Of a DNA stretch of 21,425 nt, positions 7,861-14,079 are shown piece after piece (position 1 is the first letter of the stretch; each line of letters opens with the position of its first letter). The stretch is from NCBI GenBank assembly GCA_036499545.1, contig DASYDR010000040.1:1-21425 (forward strand), written 5' to 3'. This DNA comes from Plastoroseomonas sp036499545. GTDB lineage: Bacteria; Pseudomonadota; Alphaproteobacteria; Acetobacterales; Acetobacteraceae. The translations under genes were made by a program, and so were the position numbers. The notes beneath the pieces were generated by a model. It did not search any database and had not been told where the DNA came from. It saw only the letters and a list, made by a program, of their open reading frames with translations.

Positions 7861-7868
7861 TATCATTT

Positions 7869-7886
7869 GTGGACCTGCCGGTCCAC
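7869..7886. promoter_or_regulatory. TetR-type operator 2 (perfect palindrome)
   Basis: GTGGACC-N4-GGTCCAC is a perfect 7-bp inverted repeat with a 4-base spacer, centred at 7877.5, between the divergent nitroreductase and tetR genes. The GACC-N4-GGTC core resembles operators of NemR-like TetR regulators. Confidence 0.7.
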
Positions 7887-7891
7887 TAAAG

Positions 7892-7921
7892 TTTATGGAC
7901 CGACCGGTCTATTATCGTGAA
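7892..7921 (-). promoter_or_regulatory. Candidate promoter of the nitroreductase operon
   Basis: On the minus strand, TTCACG (7921-7916) and CATAAA (7897-7892) are separated by 18 bases and each matches 4 of 6 sigma-70 consensus positions. Operator 3 lies in the spacer, so a bound repressor would block RNA polymerase. On the plus strand, TATTAT at 7910-7915 is a possible -10 for tetR, also touched by operator 3. Confidence 0.35.
7895..7912. promoter_or_regulatory. TetR-type operator 3
   Basis: ATGGACC-N4-GGTCTAT, with 6 of 7 half-site positions symmetrical, centred at 7903.5, again 26 bp from its neighbour. A weaker fourth copy of the right half (GGTCCAT) is at 8028-8034, just before the possible upstream tetR start. 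The rest of the 7732-8064 gap shows no gene. Confidence 0.65.
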
Positions 7922-8064
7922 AAAACCTTCAGCCTGCGGCGAGGGAGCGCCGCGACCTCGATCCATGCCCGGGCGCGCGAAGCGTCCGCCGAATTCGTCG
8001 CTTCACGCATTTCAATCGAGACTGATCGGTCCATATGAAATGCAGGAGGCTCACGAACAGACAC

Positions 8065-8649
8065 ATGGCCCGTCCGCGCGAATTCGATGAAGATGAGGTT
8101 CTGCAGGCCGCCCTGCGGGTTTTCTGGGAGAAGGGCTACGAGAGCACGTCGCTCAGTGACCTGCTGGACGCGATGGGGCTGACGAAATCGAGCCTCTACC
8201 AGGCCTTCGGCAGCAAGGAGGCCCTCTTCTGGCGGGTCGTCGAACGATACCAGCGTGATTTTCTCGGCTTTCGGCATGCGGCGCTGGCGGAGCCGACGCC
8301 GCGTCGCATCGCCGAGCGGCTACTCTACGGCATGACCGAGCTGCATGGCGGCGAGATGAATCCGGTCGGCTGCCTCGAACTCAATGCCGCGCTGGCCTGC
8401 TCCGCCGAAACCGAGCCACTCAGGCAGGAACTCGTGCGCAACCGCGAGCTCTTCAGGTTGCAGCTGCGTGATCGGTTCGAAGAGGCATCGGCAACGGTTC
8501 CGCTGCCGCCGGGCATGACCGCCGACGATGCCGCCTCGCTCATATTCTCGCTGATCCAGGGGCTGGCCGTGCTGGCGAAAGGCGGCTTCCCGCGGGAGGC
8601 GGCCCGCAAGGTCGTGCAGGCCGCGCTCCTGTCCTGGCCCGAAGCCTGA
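8065..8649 (+). CDS. TetR/AcrR-family transcriptional regulator
   Basis: A 194-residue repressor. The N-terminus MARPREFDEDEVLQAALRVF leads into the helix-turn-helix ESTSLSDLLDAMGLTKSSLYQAFGSKE (about 26-52), a textbook TetR DNA-binding domain; the rest is the helical ligand-binding domain. The start at 8065 is chosen because MARPREFD is the usual family opening. An AGGAGG at 8044-8049 is 15 bases away, longer than ideal. An in-frame ATG at 8035 would add ten residues but has no ribosome binding site, only an operator half-site directly before it. It is divergent from the nitroreductase trio, and the three palindromes between them are its likely operators, so it probably represses both itself and the trio until an electrophile or quinone binds. 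Confidence 0.9.
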   Translation: MARPREFDEDEVLQAALRVFWEKGYESTSLSDLLDAMGLTKSSLYQAFGSKEALFWRVVERYQRDFLGFRHAALAEPTPRRIAERLLYGMTELHGGEMNPVGCLELNAALACSAETEPLRQELVRNRELFRLQLRDRFEEASATVPLPPGMTADDAASLIFSLIQGLAVLAKGGFPREAARKVVQAALLSWPEA

Positions 8650-8753
8650 CGACAGCCTGGGTCCCTGCGGCATCACGGCATAACCGACCTGGCGGGGCGC
8701 GGGCCCATCCGGCGCATCCGCTGCCCGGCCCATGCCGGCGCGCGGACACCGCC

Positions 8754-9872
8754 TCATCCCACGGGGATCGACGCCAGCAGCCGCGCCAGCGCCGCCTGGG
8801 ACCGCGCCCCGGTCTTGTCGAAGCAATGCGCGAGATGGGTCTTCACGGTCGAGGCCGAGACGCCGAGCAGCGCCGCCACCTCCGGCGTGCCGAGCCCGCT
8901 GCCGGCGAGGGCGGCGACGCGCGCTTCCGCCGCGGTCAGCCCGGCCATGGCGCGCAGTGCCGCCGCCTGGGCGCGGAGCGGCGCCGGCGCCGCCGGATCG
9001 GCGATGCGCAGCAGCGCGCGGGCGCCATTGTCCCGCCTGTCCCAGGGCGCGAAGGCAGGCGGCGGCAGCGGCGTCGCCACCGCCAGCAGGGCACCGCGGC
9101 CGGATGGGCGCGTCAGGCGCAACGCGCCACCCATCGCCCGCTCCTCCCCATGCGCCACGGCCACGGCATCGGCGATGGCGGCGGCCAGCAGCCGGGTTTC
9201 CGACCCGGTCGCCGCGGCGAGGCCGCCCAGGCTGGCGCGCAGCCCGTCCCCCGCCCGCAGCAGCGCTTCCGCCGCCGCATTGGCGCGCAGGATGCGGCCC
9301 TGGCCGTCGAGCAGCAGCGCCGCGCCCGCCAGCGCATCGAGCAGGCGCGCGACCTGCCAGCCGGCACCCCGCTGCCGCCCGGCCAGCAGGCCGATGTCGA
9401 GGGCGCGCGACAGATGCGGCGCCAATCGCCGGAACCGCGCCAGGGCGCGCGCCGTGCCGTCGAGATGACGGCGTGCCAGCGAGAAGGAGATGCCGCCGCT
9501 GCTGCCATCCCGCGTCAGGCCGGCATGCGCGAGCACGAGCTGCTCCTCCACCGCCATCGGCACCAGCATGTCGGCGTGAAAGGCGGTGCGCCGCAGCGCC
9601 GGCACATCGACGAGCTGGTTCGCGACATAGACCCGTCCGGGCCGCACCTGCGCGAAGGCCTGCGCATAAGGGTTGTCGGCATAGTGCCGGAAATAGGGCT
9701 CGATCAGGTCGCCGCGCAGCCGCGCCTGCACGATGAAGGGCGGATGCTCGGCGCCGCCGCTATGGATCAGGAAGCCGCCGCCGGCACCGATGCGGTCGGC
9801 CAGCAGGCCCAGCGTCTCCGGCCAGAGCCCGGGCTCGGCGGCGGCACGGTAGATGGCGTGCAGGACGCTCAT
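8754..9872 (-). CDS. LuxR-family transcriptional regulator with PAS-like segment
   Basis: A 372-residue regulator. The C-terminal LuxR helix-turn-helix spans about 311-366 (GLTAAEARVAALAGSGLGTPEVAALLGVS, then STVKTHLAHCFDKTGARSQA). A PAS-like stretch ALLLDGQGRILRANAAAEALL sits around 185-205, after an N-terminal sensory region of unknown type. The ATG at 9872 has no recognisable ribosome binding site, so the start is less certain. The ligand is unknown. Its 3' end (8777-8807) is identical to part of a decayed LuxR relic at 5397-5427. A perfect 10-bp palindrome GGCACGTGCC at 9914-9923, about 40 bases upstream, could be its operator. The 8650-8753 gap holds no gene. Confidence 0.88.
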   Translation of the reverse strand: MSVLHAIYRAAAEPGLWPETLGLLADRIGAGGGFLIHSGGAEHPPFIVQARLRGDLIEPYFRHYADNPYAQAFAQVRPGRVYVANQLVDVPALRRTAFHADMLVPMAVEEQLVLAHAGLTRDGSSGGISFSLARRHLDGTARALARFRRLAPHLSRALDIGLLAGRQRGAGWQVARLLDALAGAALLLDGQGRILRANAAAEALLRAGDGLRASLGGLAAATGSETRLLAAAIADAVAVAHGEERAMGGALRLTRPSGRGALLAVATPLPPPAFAPWDRRDNGARALLRIADPAAPAPLRAQAAALRAMAGLTAAEARVAALAGSGLGTPEVAALLGVSASTVKTHLAHCFDKTGARSQAALARLLASIPVG

Positions 9873-10066
9873 GGAGAGGGCTGCGGCATGCCGTGGTCTC
9901 CGATCGCGATGGTGGCACGTGCCGCTCCGGACGTGGCATCACCGCGAGCAGACATAAGGCAGTGCAACTCGGACATGGATCAACGCGGCGCGATGTGATC
10001 TGCCGCACCGCATCCGTCGCCGTGGCGGGGCATTCTGACGGGCGACGCCACAGGAGGAATCCGGGC

Positions 10067-10513
10067 ATGGCCGCGGTCACCGATCCCTTCGACCTGGCGC
10101 GCTTCGTGACCGCCCAGGCGGCGATCCACGACATCGCGCTGGCGGAACTGCGCGCCGGCCGCAAGCGGACCCATTGGATGTGGTTCGTCTTCCCGCAGCT
10201 CCGGGGCCTCGGCCATTCCGCGATGGCGCGGCATTACGGCATCACCGGGCTGGCGGAGGCGCGGGCCTATCTGGCGCATCCGCTGCTCGGCCCGCGCCTG
10301 GCGGAAGCGACGCAGGCGGTGCTCGGCGCAATCGAGGGGCGCGACCTGCACGGGATCCTGGGCAGCCCGGACGATATGAAGTTCCGCTCCTGCATGACGC
10401 TGTTCGCGGCCGCCGCCGGCGATGCGGCGGCGCCGTTCGGGACGGCGATCGCGCGCTGTTGCGGCGGGCTGGCCGATGACCGGACGCAGGCGCTGCTCCC
10501 GAATCCGAAATGA
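10067..10513 (+). CDS. DUF1810 family protein
   Basis: A 148-residue protein with DUF1810 features: DPFDLARFVTAQAAIHDIAL, then ELRAGRKRTHWMWFVFPQL (about 32-50), the W-M-W-F-x-F-P-Q motif, then YLAHPLLGPRLAEATQAVL and SPDDMKFRSCMTLFAAA. The function of the family is not established. The ATG at 10067 is preceded by AGGAGG at 10052-10057, a strong ribosome binding site 9 bases away. It has no predicted signal peptide or membrane segment and is probably cytoplasmic. The next gene on the same strand is a Nudix hydrolase 134 bp downstream; whether they share a message is unclear because the gap holds an inverted repeat (TGGCGT-C-ACGCCA, 10525-10537). Confidence 0.88.
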   Translation: MAAVTDPFDLARFVTAQAAIHDIALAELRAGRKRTHWMWFVFPQLRGLGHSAMARHYGITGLAEARAYLAHPLLGPRLAEATQAVLGAIEGRDLHGILGSPDDMKFRSCMTLFAAAAGDAAAPFGTAIARCCGGLADDRTQALLPNPK

Positions 10514-10647
10514 CTTCTTTTCGCTGGCGTCACGCCACCCTGTTCGTCTAGACATCCGATCCCATATGACAAGCAGCCGGCTTGCCCGATTCCCGCGTCC
10601 GGCGTGACGCGCCGCCGCAGCCGAGTGGTCCGCGAGGGACTGACGCC

Positions 10648-11109
10648 ATGACCGCCCCAGTTCGGCCTGATCCCGTGTTCAGCATCGACGCGCCCCGCGG
10701 CGCGCAATGCGCCGCGCTGCCCTTGCGCGAAACGCCGGGCGGCCCGCTGGTGCTGCTGGTCACCAGCCGCGACACCGGCCGCTGGGTGCTGCCGAAGGGC
10801 TGGCTGGAGCCGGAGCTGACCGGCGCCGAGGCGGCGGCCAAGGAAGCCTATGAGGAAGCCGGGCTGACGGGCCGTGTCGATCCCGCGCCGATCGGCACCT
10901 ATCGCTATGCCAAGCGCCTGCCCCAGGATCGGACGACGCCTTGCACGGTCCAGGTCCATCTCATGCATGTCGAGCGCGAGTTGGAGGCCTGGCCGGAGCG
11001 CGGCCAGCGCCGGCGGCGCTGGTTTGGCCTGGCGGAGGCCGCGATGCTGGTCGAGGAGCCCGGCCTGCGCGCGCTGCTGCGGCGGCTGGCACCGAAGGTG
11101 GCCGCCTGA
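10648..11109 (+). CDS. Nudix hydrolase (diphosphoinositol-polyphosphate phosphohydrolase-like subgroup)
   Basis: A 153-residue hydrolase. The Nudix box occupies residues 51-73, from GWLEPELTG to KEAYEEAGL. Compared with the consensus G-x5-E-x7-R-E-U-x-E-E-x-G-U, the first Glu is Leu57 and the Arg is Lys65, while Glu66, Glu69 and Glu70, the metal-binding core, are kept. The preceding TSRDTGRWVLPKGW and following GTYRYAKRL are typical of the DIPP-like subgroup common in alphaproteobacteria. Such enzymes cleave nucleoside diphosphates linked to another moiety; the substrate here is unknown. The ATG at 10648 has a GAGGGA 9 bases upstream. It is convergent with a PIN-domain gene, 7 bp apart. Confidence 0.9.
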   Translation: MTAPVRPDPVFSIDAPRGAQCAALPLRETPGGPLVLLVTSRDTGRWVLPKGWLEPELTGAEAAAKEAYEEAGLTGRVDPAPIGTYRYAKRLPQDRTTPCTVQVHLMHVERELEAWPERGQRRRRWFGLAEAAMLVEEPGLRALLRRLAPKVAA

Positions 11110-11116
11110 AACGCCC

Positions 11117-11683
11117 TCAGCGAGCCAGGATGGGTGCCAATTCCGCGACATGGGCGGCGGTGCGCGGCAGATGCGCCCGGCGCAGCGATGTGACGTAGCC
11201 GGCGACATCCGGGGCCGCCGAAGGGTCCGGCGCCATGTCGCGGCGCAACGCCGCCGCGAAGCCCACCGGATCGCGGCCGTCCAGCTGCAGCAGGAACCGG
11301 TCCGGATGCAGGGCCGAGAGGCCGAAGGGCGCGAGCACTTTCGCCGGGAAGTCGCGCAGGTTGAAGGTGACGATGCAGCAGGCCTGGCAGGCCATGGCGG
11401 CGGCCAGGACATGCCGGTCGCCGGGATCGGGCAACCGCAGGCCGGGGATCAGCGCGTCATAGCCGGCGACCCGCGCGTCCGGCATCGCCTGGTGCAGGCC
11501 CTGGCGCAACTGCGCCAGGGCTTCGGCGCCGAGGCCGGGCGTATTGGCCGCCAGGCTGCGGGTCCATTCGTCCTGCACGGCATCGCTCCAGCGCGGCCGG
11601 AACAGGCCACCCTGCGCGAGACGCAACAGCAGCCCGCGCAGGCGCGGGCCGTAGAGGATATTGGCGTCGAGGAAGGCGATCAT
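11117..11683 (-). CDS. PIN-domain ribonuclease, VapC-like toxin (second PIN gene of the cassette)
   Basis: A 188-residue PIN domain. Acidic positions fit the metal site: Asp6 in MIAFLDANILYG, Glu39 in DAVQDEW, Asp89 in LPDPGDRHVLAAA and Asp111 in TFNLRDFP. PIN toxins are magnesium-dependent RNases, usually neutralised by an antitoxin made from the gene just upstream. The ATG at 11683 gives the usual family opening; an in-frame TTG at 11695 would add four residues, and neither has a clear ribosome binding site. The upstream neighbour, 36 bp away, is not an antitoxin but another PIN-like gene (11720-12178) preceded by a DUF433 antitoxin. The HTH antitoxin normally paired with this PIN type is not visible, so this is either an orphan or a shared-antitoxin arrangement. 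Confidence 0.85.
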   Translation of the reverse strand: MIAFLDANILYGPRLRGLLLRLAQGGLFRPRWSDAVQDEWTRSLAANTPGLGAEALAQLRQGLHQAMPDARVAGYDALIPGLRLPDPGDRHVLAAAMACQACCIVTFNLRDFPAKVLAPFGLSALHPDRFLLQLDGRDPVGFAAALRRDMAPDPSAAPDVAGYVTSLRRAHLPRTAAHVAELAPILAR

Positions 11684-11719
11684 TCTGGCAGGCAACCGGC
11701 ATAGGGTCGGACACGACGA

Positions 11720-12178
11720 CTATCTGCGCGGCTTTCCCGCCTGGCCCTGCAGAGTGACGCTGCTGGCAATCTTATCCCAGCCACGCCATCGCCCGGGTAG
11801 GCGGGGCTTGGCTGCCCAGGGCAGTTCCAGCATCTGCGGCGGCGTGAGATCGGCCGCAGCCCGCAGGTGTGGCCAGTCCCATAGGAGACGCGCTGCCAGT
11901 GCATGATCCTCGTCTTCCTGCCACTGAGCCGGGAGCACGATACCGACGCAATGCGAGGCGATCAGCGCCTGCACTTCCAAGGGCCGCCGCCGCATATGCC
12001 GGTCATAGGTGAGGAAGACGCCGCCGCCTTCCTCTGTCAGACGGGCGATCCAGTCCGCATCCTTGCTGCCATGGCCATAAAGTCGCGCCACATGGTCGAA
12101 GATGCAGGCCGGGCCGATGACGGCGGCAAACACATCCGCCAGCCAGGGAGGAAGGCAGGCGTCGATGACCAGTCTCAA
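11720..12178 (-). CDS. DUF5615-like PIN-fold toxin (VapC45-like)
   Basis: A 152-residue protein whose N-terminus MRLVIDACLPPWLADVF and later DHVARLYGHGSKDADWIARL, then GGGVFLTYDRHMRRR, follow the DUF5615/Mut7-C-like PIN pattern, with Asp6, Asp40, Asp42 and Asp59 as likely metal ligands. The start is TTG at 12178, which overlaps the stop of the DUF433 antitoxin gene in a TTGA junction; no ATG or GTG fits the conserved opening. Coupling to the antitoxin and a weak start codon would keep toxin output below antitoxin output. The DUF433 plus DUF5615-like order matches VapB45/VapC45 of Mycobacterium tuberculosis. Expected activity is RNA cleavage (family knowledge). Confidence 0.8.
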   Translation of the reverse strand: MRLVIDACLPPWLADVFAAVIGPACIFDHVARLYGHGSKDADWIARLTEEGGGVFLTYDRHMRRRPLEVQALIASHCVGIVLPAQWQEDEDHALAARLLWDWPHLRAAADLTPPQMLELPWAAKPRLPGRWRGWDKIASSVTLQGQAGKPRR

Positions 12179-12882
12179 GCGTAGGACCGCAGATCCGTCT
12201 CGAAGCGATGGGCTTCGATGACCGCCTCGGGCGATACCGCGTAGCGCCGTGCCACCCGGTCGGCATCGCCGCCGAGCCGCAGCAGATCCTCCGACAGTAT
12301 GGCGGTCGGCACCCCGGGATGGACGATAGGTTCGCCGAACTGGCGGTTCGGGTCGATGATCACGTGCGGGTACTGCGCCCGCGGCTGCCACGACGCGATG
12401 TAGCCGCTGGCATCGAAGCGCAGTTCCTCGCGGAAGCTGCGTTCCAGCAGATCGACCATCACATGCTGGCGGGTATCGAGCTCCACCGCCTTGCGTTCGC
12501 CGGTCTGCGCGACGGCCTGGGCAAAGATGCGCACGCCGTCGCTCTCGAAGCTCATCTCGCCGGGCTCGCGGTGCTGCAGCACGACGCGGCGGAGTTCGGG
12601 CAGATGCCGGAGAATCCGCGGCCAGGAGAAGCCCATCGTGCGGAAGTGCTTGGCGAAACGCATCTCGATCAGGTCGGCAAAGCTGACGAGCGTCTCCGGG
12701 CCCGATGTGCTCAGGCGAGTGCCGAGCAGCGGCCGCGCGCGGCCGGTGGATTGCCCGCTATCGGCCGGGCGCCGCTCACCGGCGACCCAGGCGCGTGCGC
12801 GCGCGACAGGCACCTCGGCCAGGCGCGCCGCTTGCGGGATCCTGTAGACTCCAACGCCAAGCAAGGGACTGATCGCGTTCAC
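12175..12882 (-). CDS. DUF433 antitoxin with N-terminal HTH (VapB45-like)
   Basis: A 235-residue protein. The N-terminal part YRIPQAARLAEVPVARARAWV (about 13-33) looks like a MerR-type helix-turn-helix. A middle helical region LVSFADLIEMRFAKHFRTMGFSWPRIL (65-91) follows, and the C-terminal DUF433 domain spans about 174-229 (VIIDPNRQFGEPIVHPGVPT, GGDADRVARRYAVSPEAVIEA). This architecture and length match the VapB45 antitoxin, which binds its toxin and represses its own operon. The start is GTG at 12882 with AGGA 5 bases upstream. A GATAAT at 12909-12904 on the minus strand could be the -10 box, though no good -35 is seen. It heads a cassette with two PIN-type genes. Confidence 0.85.
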   Translation of the reverse strand: MNAISPLLGVGVYRIPQAARLAEVPVARARAWVAGERRPADSGQSTGRARPLLGTRLSTSGPETLVSFADLIEMRFAKHFRTMGFSWPRILRHLPELRRVVLQHREPGEMSFESDGVRIFAQAVAQTGERKAVELDTRQHVMVDLLERSFREELRFDASGYIASWQPRAQYPHVIIDPNRQFGEPIVHPGVPTAILSEDLLRLGGDADRVARRYAVSPEAVIEAHRFETDLRSYA

Positions 12883-13002
12883 CGGCTTCCTTCATTCGCC
12901 ATCATTATCGGCCATCCAGTGCCCTGACCGGGGCCGCAAGCATCCCGCAATCATATCATGGTAGCAGGCCAGGGGCACGCCAGGCATCGCCTCGGCCGCC
13001 GC

Positions 13003-13470
13003 TCAGCGCGCCACGAGGTCCACCCGGCGATTTTGTGGCTCGCGCGCGCCATCCGCGGTCGGCACCAGCGGGCGGGTTCCGCCGAAGGCGGAGATGGTGA
13101 TCATGCGCGCTGGTACCCCAAGGCGCACCAGTTCCGCGGCAACGGTGTTCGCGCGGCGCTCGCTCAGGCGCTGGTTATGGACCGGCCACCCCGAACGATC
13201 AGCGTGACCGGATACTTCGATGCTTGTCGCGTTGACGCTGGTGCTGAGGGGGGCGAATTGCGCCAAAACCTGACGAGATCGGTCCGTGAGATCCGCTCTG
13301 TCCCAATCGAAGAATACACGCCAATCGTAATCGGCGATGATTGCGGGCCGTGCAGTCTCGGATGGTGTCGCCACACATCCCGCGACACTCATTAACGCAA
13401 GCACCAGCGCCGCCGTGACGCTGCCCCGCCGCATCCGGCGAGCGGCAATGCATGCAAACTGCGCCGCCAT
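13003..13470 (-). CDS. OmpA/Pal-like peptidoglycan-binding lipoprotein
   Basis: A 155-residue envelope protein. The signal peptide ends in a lipobox, SVAGC with Cys32 as the lipidated residue, so the protein is probably anchored in the outer membrane. The mature part is an OmpA-like domain: VFFDWDRADLTDRSRQVLAQF, SIEVSGHADRSG, RLSERRANTVAAELVRLGV, then DGAREPQNRRVDL, where the N-R-R-V segment and the Asp of GHADRSG are the usual peptidoglycan ligands. The ATG at 13470 has AGGAG 5 bases upstream; a longer frame toward 13653 lacks support. It is divergent from the terminase genes with 156 bp between. The 12883-13002 gap shows no gene. Confidence 0.9.
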   Translation of the reverse strand: MAAQFACIAARRMRRGSVTAALVLALMSVAGCVATPSETARPAIIADYDWRVFFDWDRADLTDRSRQVLAQFAPLSTSVNATSIEVSGHADRSGWPVHNQRLSERRANTVAAELVRLGVPARMITISAFGGTRPLVPTADGAREPQNRRVDLVAR

Positions 13471-13527
13471 TATTGCTCCTGAACCAGTCCTGCTATCCAT
13501 GATGACAGGCCGGCTCCACAACGCCAC

Positions 13528-13548
13528 GCGATTCCGGTGGGGAATCGC
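13528..13548. repeat. Short inverted repeat upstream of the terminase pair
   Basis: GCGATTCC-GGTGG-GGAATCGC is a perfect 8-bp stem. A second hairpin, stem 13590-13599 with 13603-13612 (9 of 10 pairs) and a TCG loop, lies just before the terminase start. Neither has a T-run, so they are not typical terminators. Confidence 0.5.
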
Positions 13549-13626
13549 ATATCCCGCTGGACACCACCCACCCCGCACTGGACAGCGGCGAAGGAGGCGT
13601 CGCGCCTTCTTCGACCGAGGACCCGC

Positions 13627-14079
13627 ATGGAGACGCTGTCCAATACCCGGCATGAAGCCTTCGCCCGCGCGCGCGCCGCCGGCCGCAACCCGGCCCAGGC
13701 CGCGATCGAGGCCGGGTATGCCGCCATCACCGCCGCCGCCACCGCGCAGCGCCTCGCCATGCGGCCCGAGATCGCGGCGCGTATCGCGGCGCTCGGCAGC
13801 GCCGTGCCCGCGCCGCCGCCGGCCGCCCCTGCCCTGCCCGCGCTGCCGACGCGGGAGACGGTGTTGCGCGGCCTGGGTGACGCGCTGGCGGAAGCGCGCG
13901 GCCAGGGCAACCTGATGGCGCAGCTCCGCGCGCTGGAATTGATGGGCAAGGAGCTCGGCATGTTCGGGCAGCGGCTGGAAGCGCGGCCGGACAATCCGCT
14001 GGCCGGGCTCGATGCCGACAGCCTGCTCGCGCTGCGCGACCTGCTGGCGGAAGAAGCCGCGCAGCGGGGCGCGCGATGA
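13627..14079 (+). CDS. Phage terminase small subunit
   Basis: A 150-residue protein. The N-terminal half has the terminase small-subunit pattern SNTRHEAFARARAAGRNPAQ, then AAIEAGYAAITAAATAQRL and RPEIAARIAAL, the A-x-x-A-G-Y helix-turn-helix that recognises phage DNA at the packaging site. An Ala/Pro linker around 58-75 leads to a helical C-terminal part likely used for oligomerisation and contact with the large subunit. The ATG at 13627 has GAGGA 5 bases upstream. Its stop overlaps the start of the large subunit (ATGA at 14076-14079). No other phage structural or replication gene is in the window. Confidence 0.82.
   Translation: METLSNTRHEAFARARAAGRNPAQAAIEAGYAAITAAATAQRLAMRPEIAARIAALGSAVPAPPPAAPALPALPTRETVLRGLGDALAEARGQGNLMAQLRALELMGKELGMFGQRLEARPDNPLAGLDADSLLALRDLLAEEAAQRGAR

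Noticed and set aside
10525..10610. TGGCGT-C-ACGCCA hairpin and a distant inverted copy of its core (10601-10610) between DUF1810 and the Nudix gene
   Set aside because: Short, GC-rich and without a T-run; could be chance in this composition, so not called a terminator or operator.
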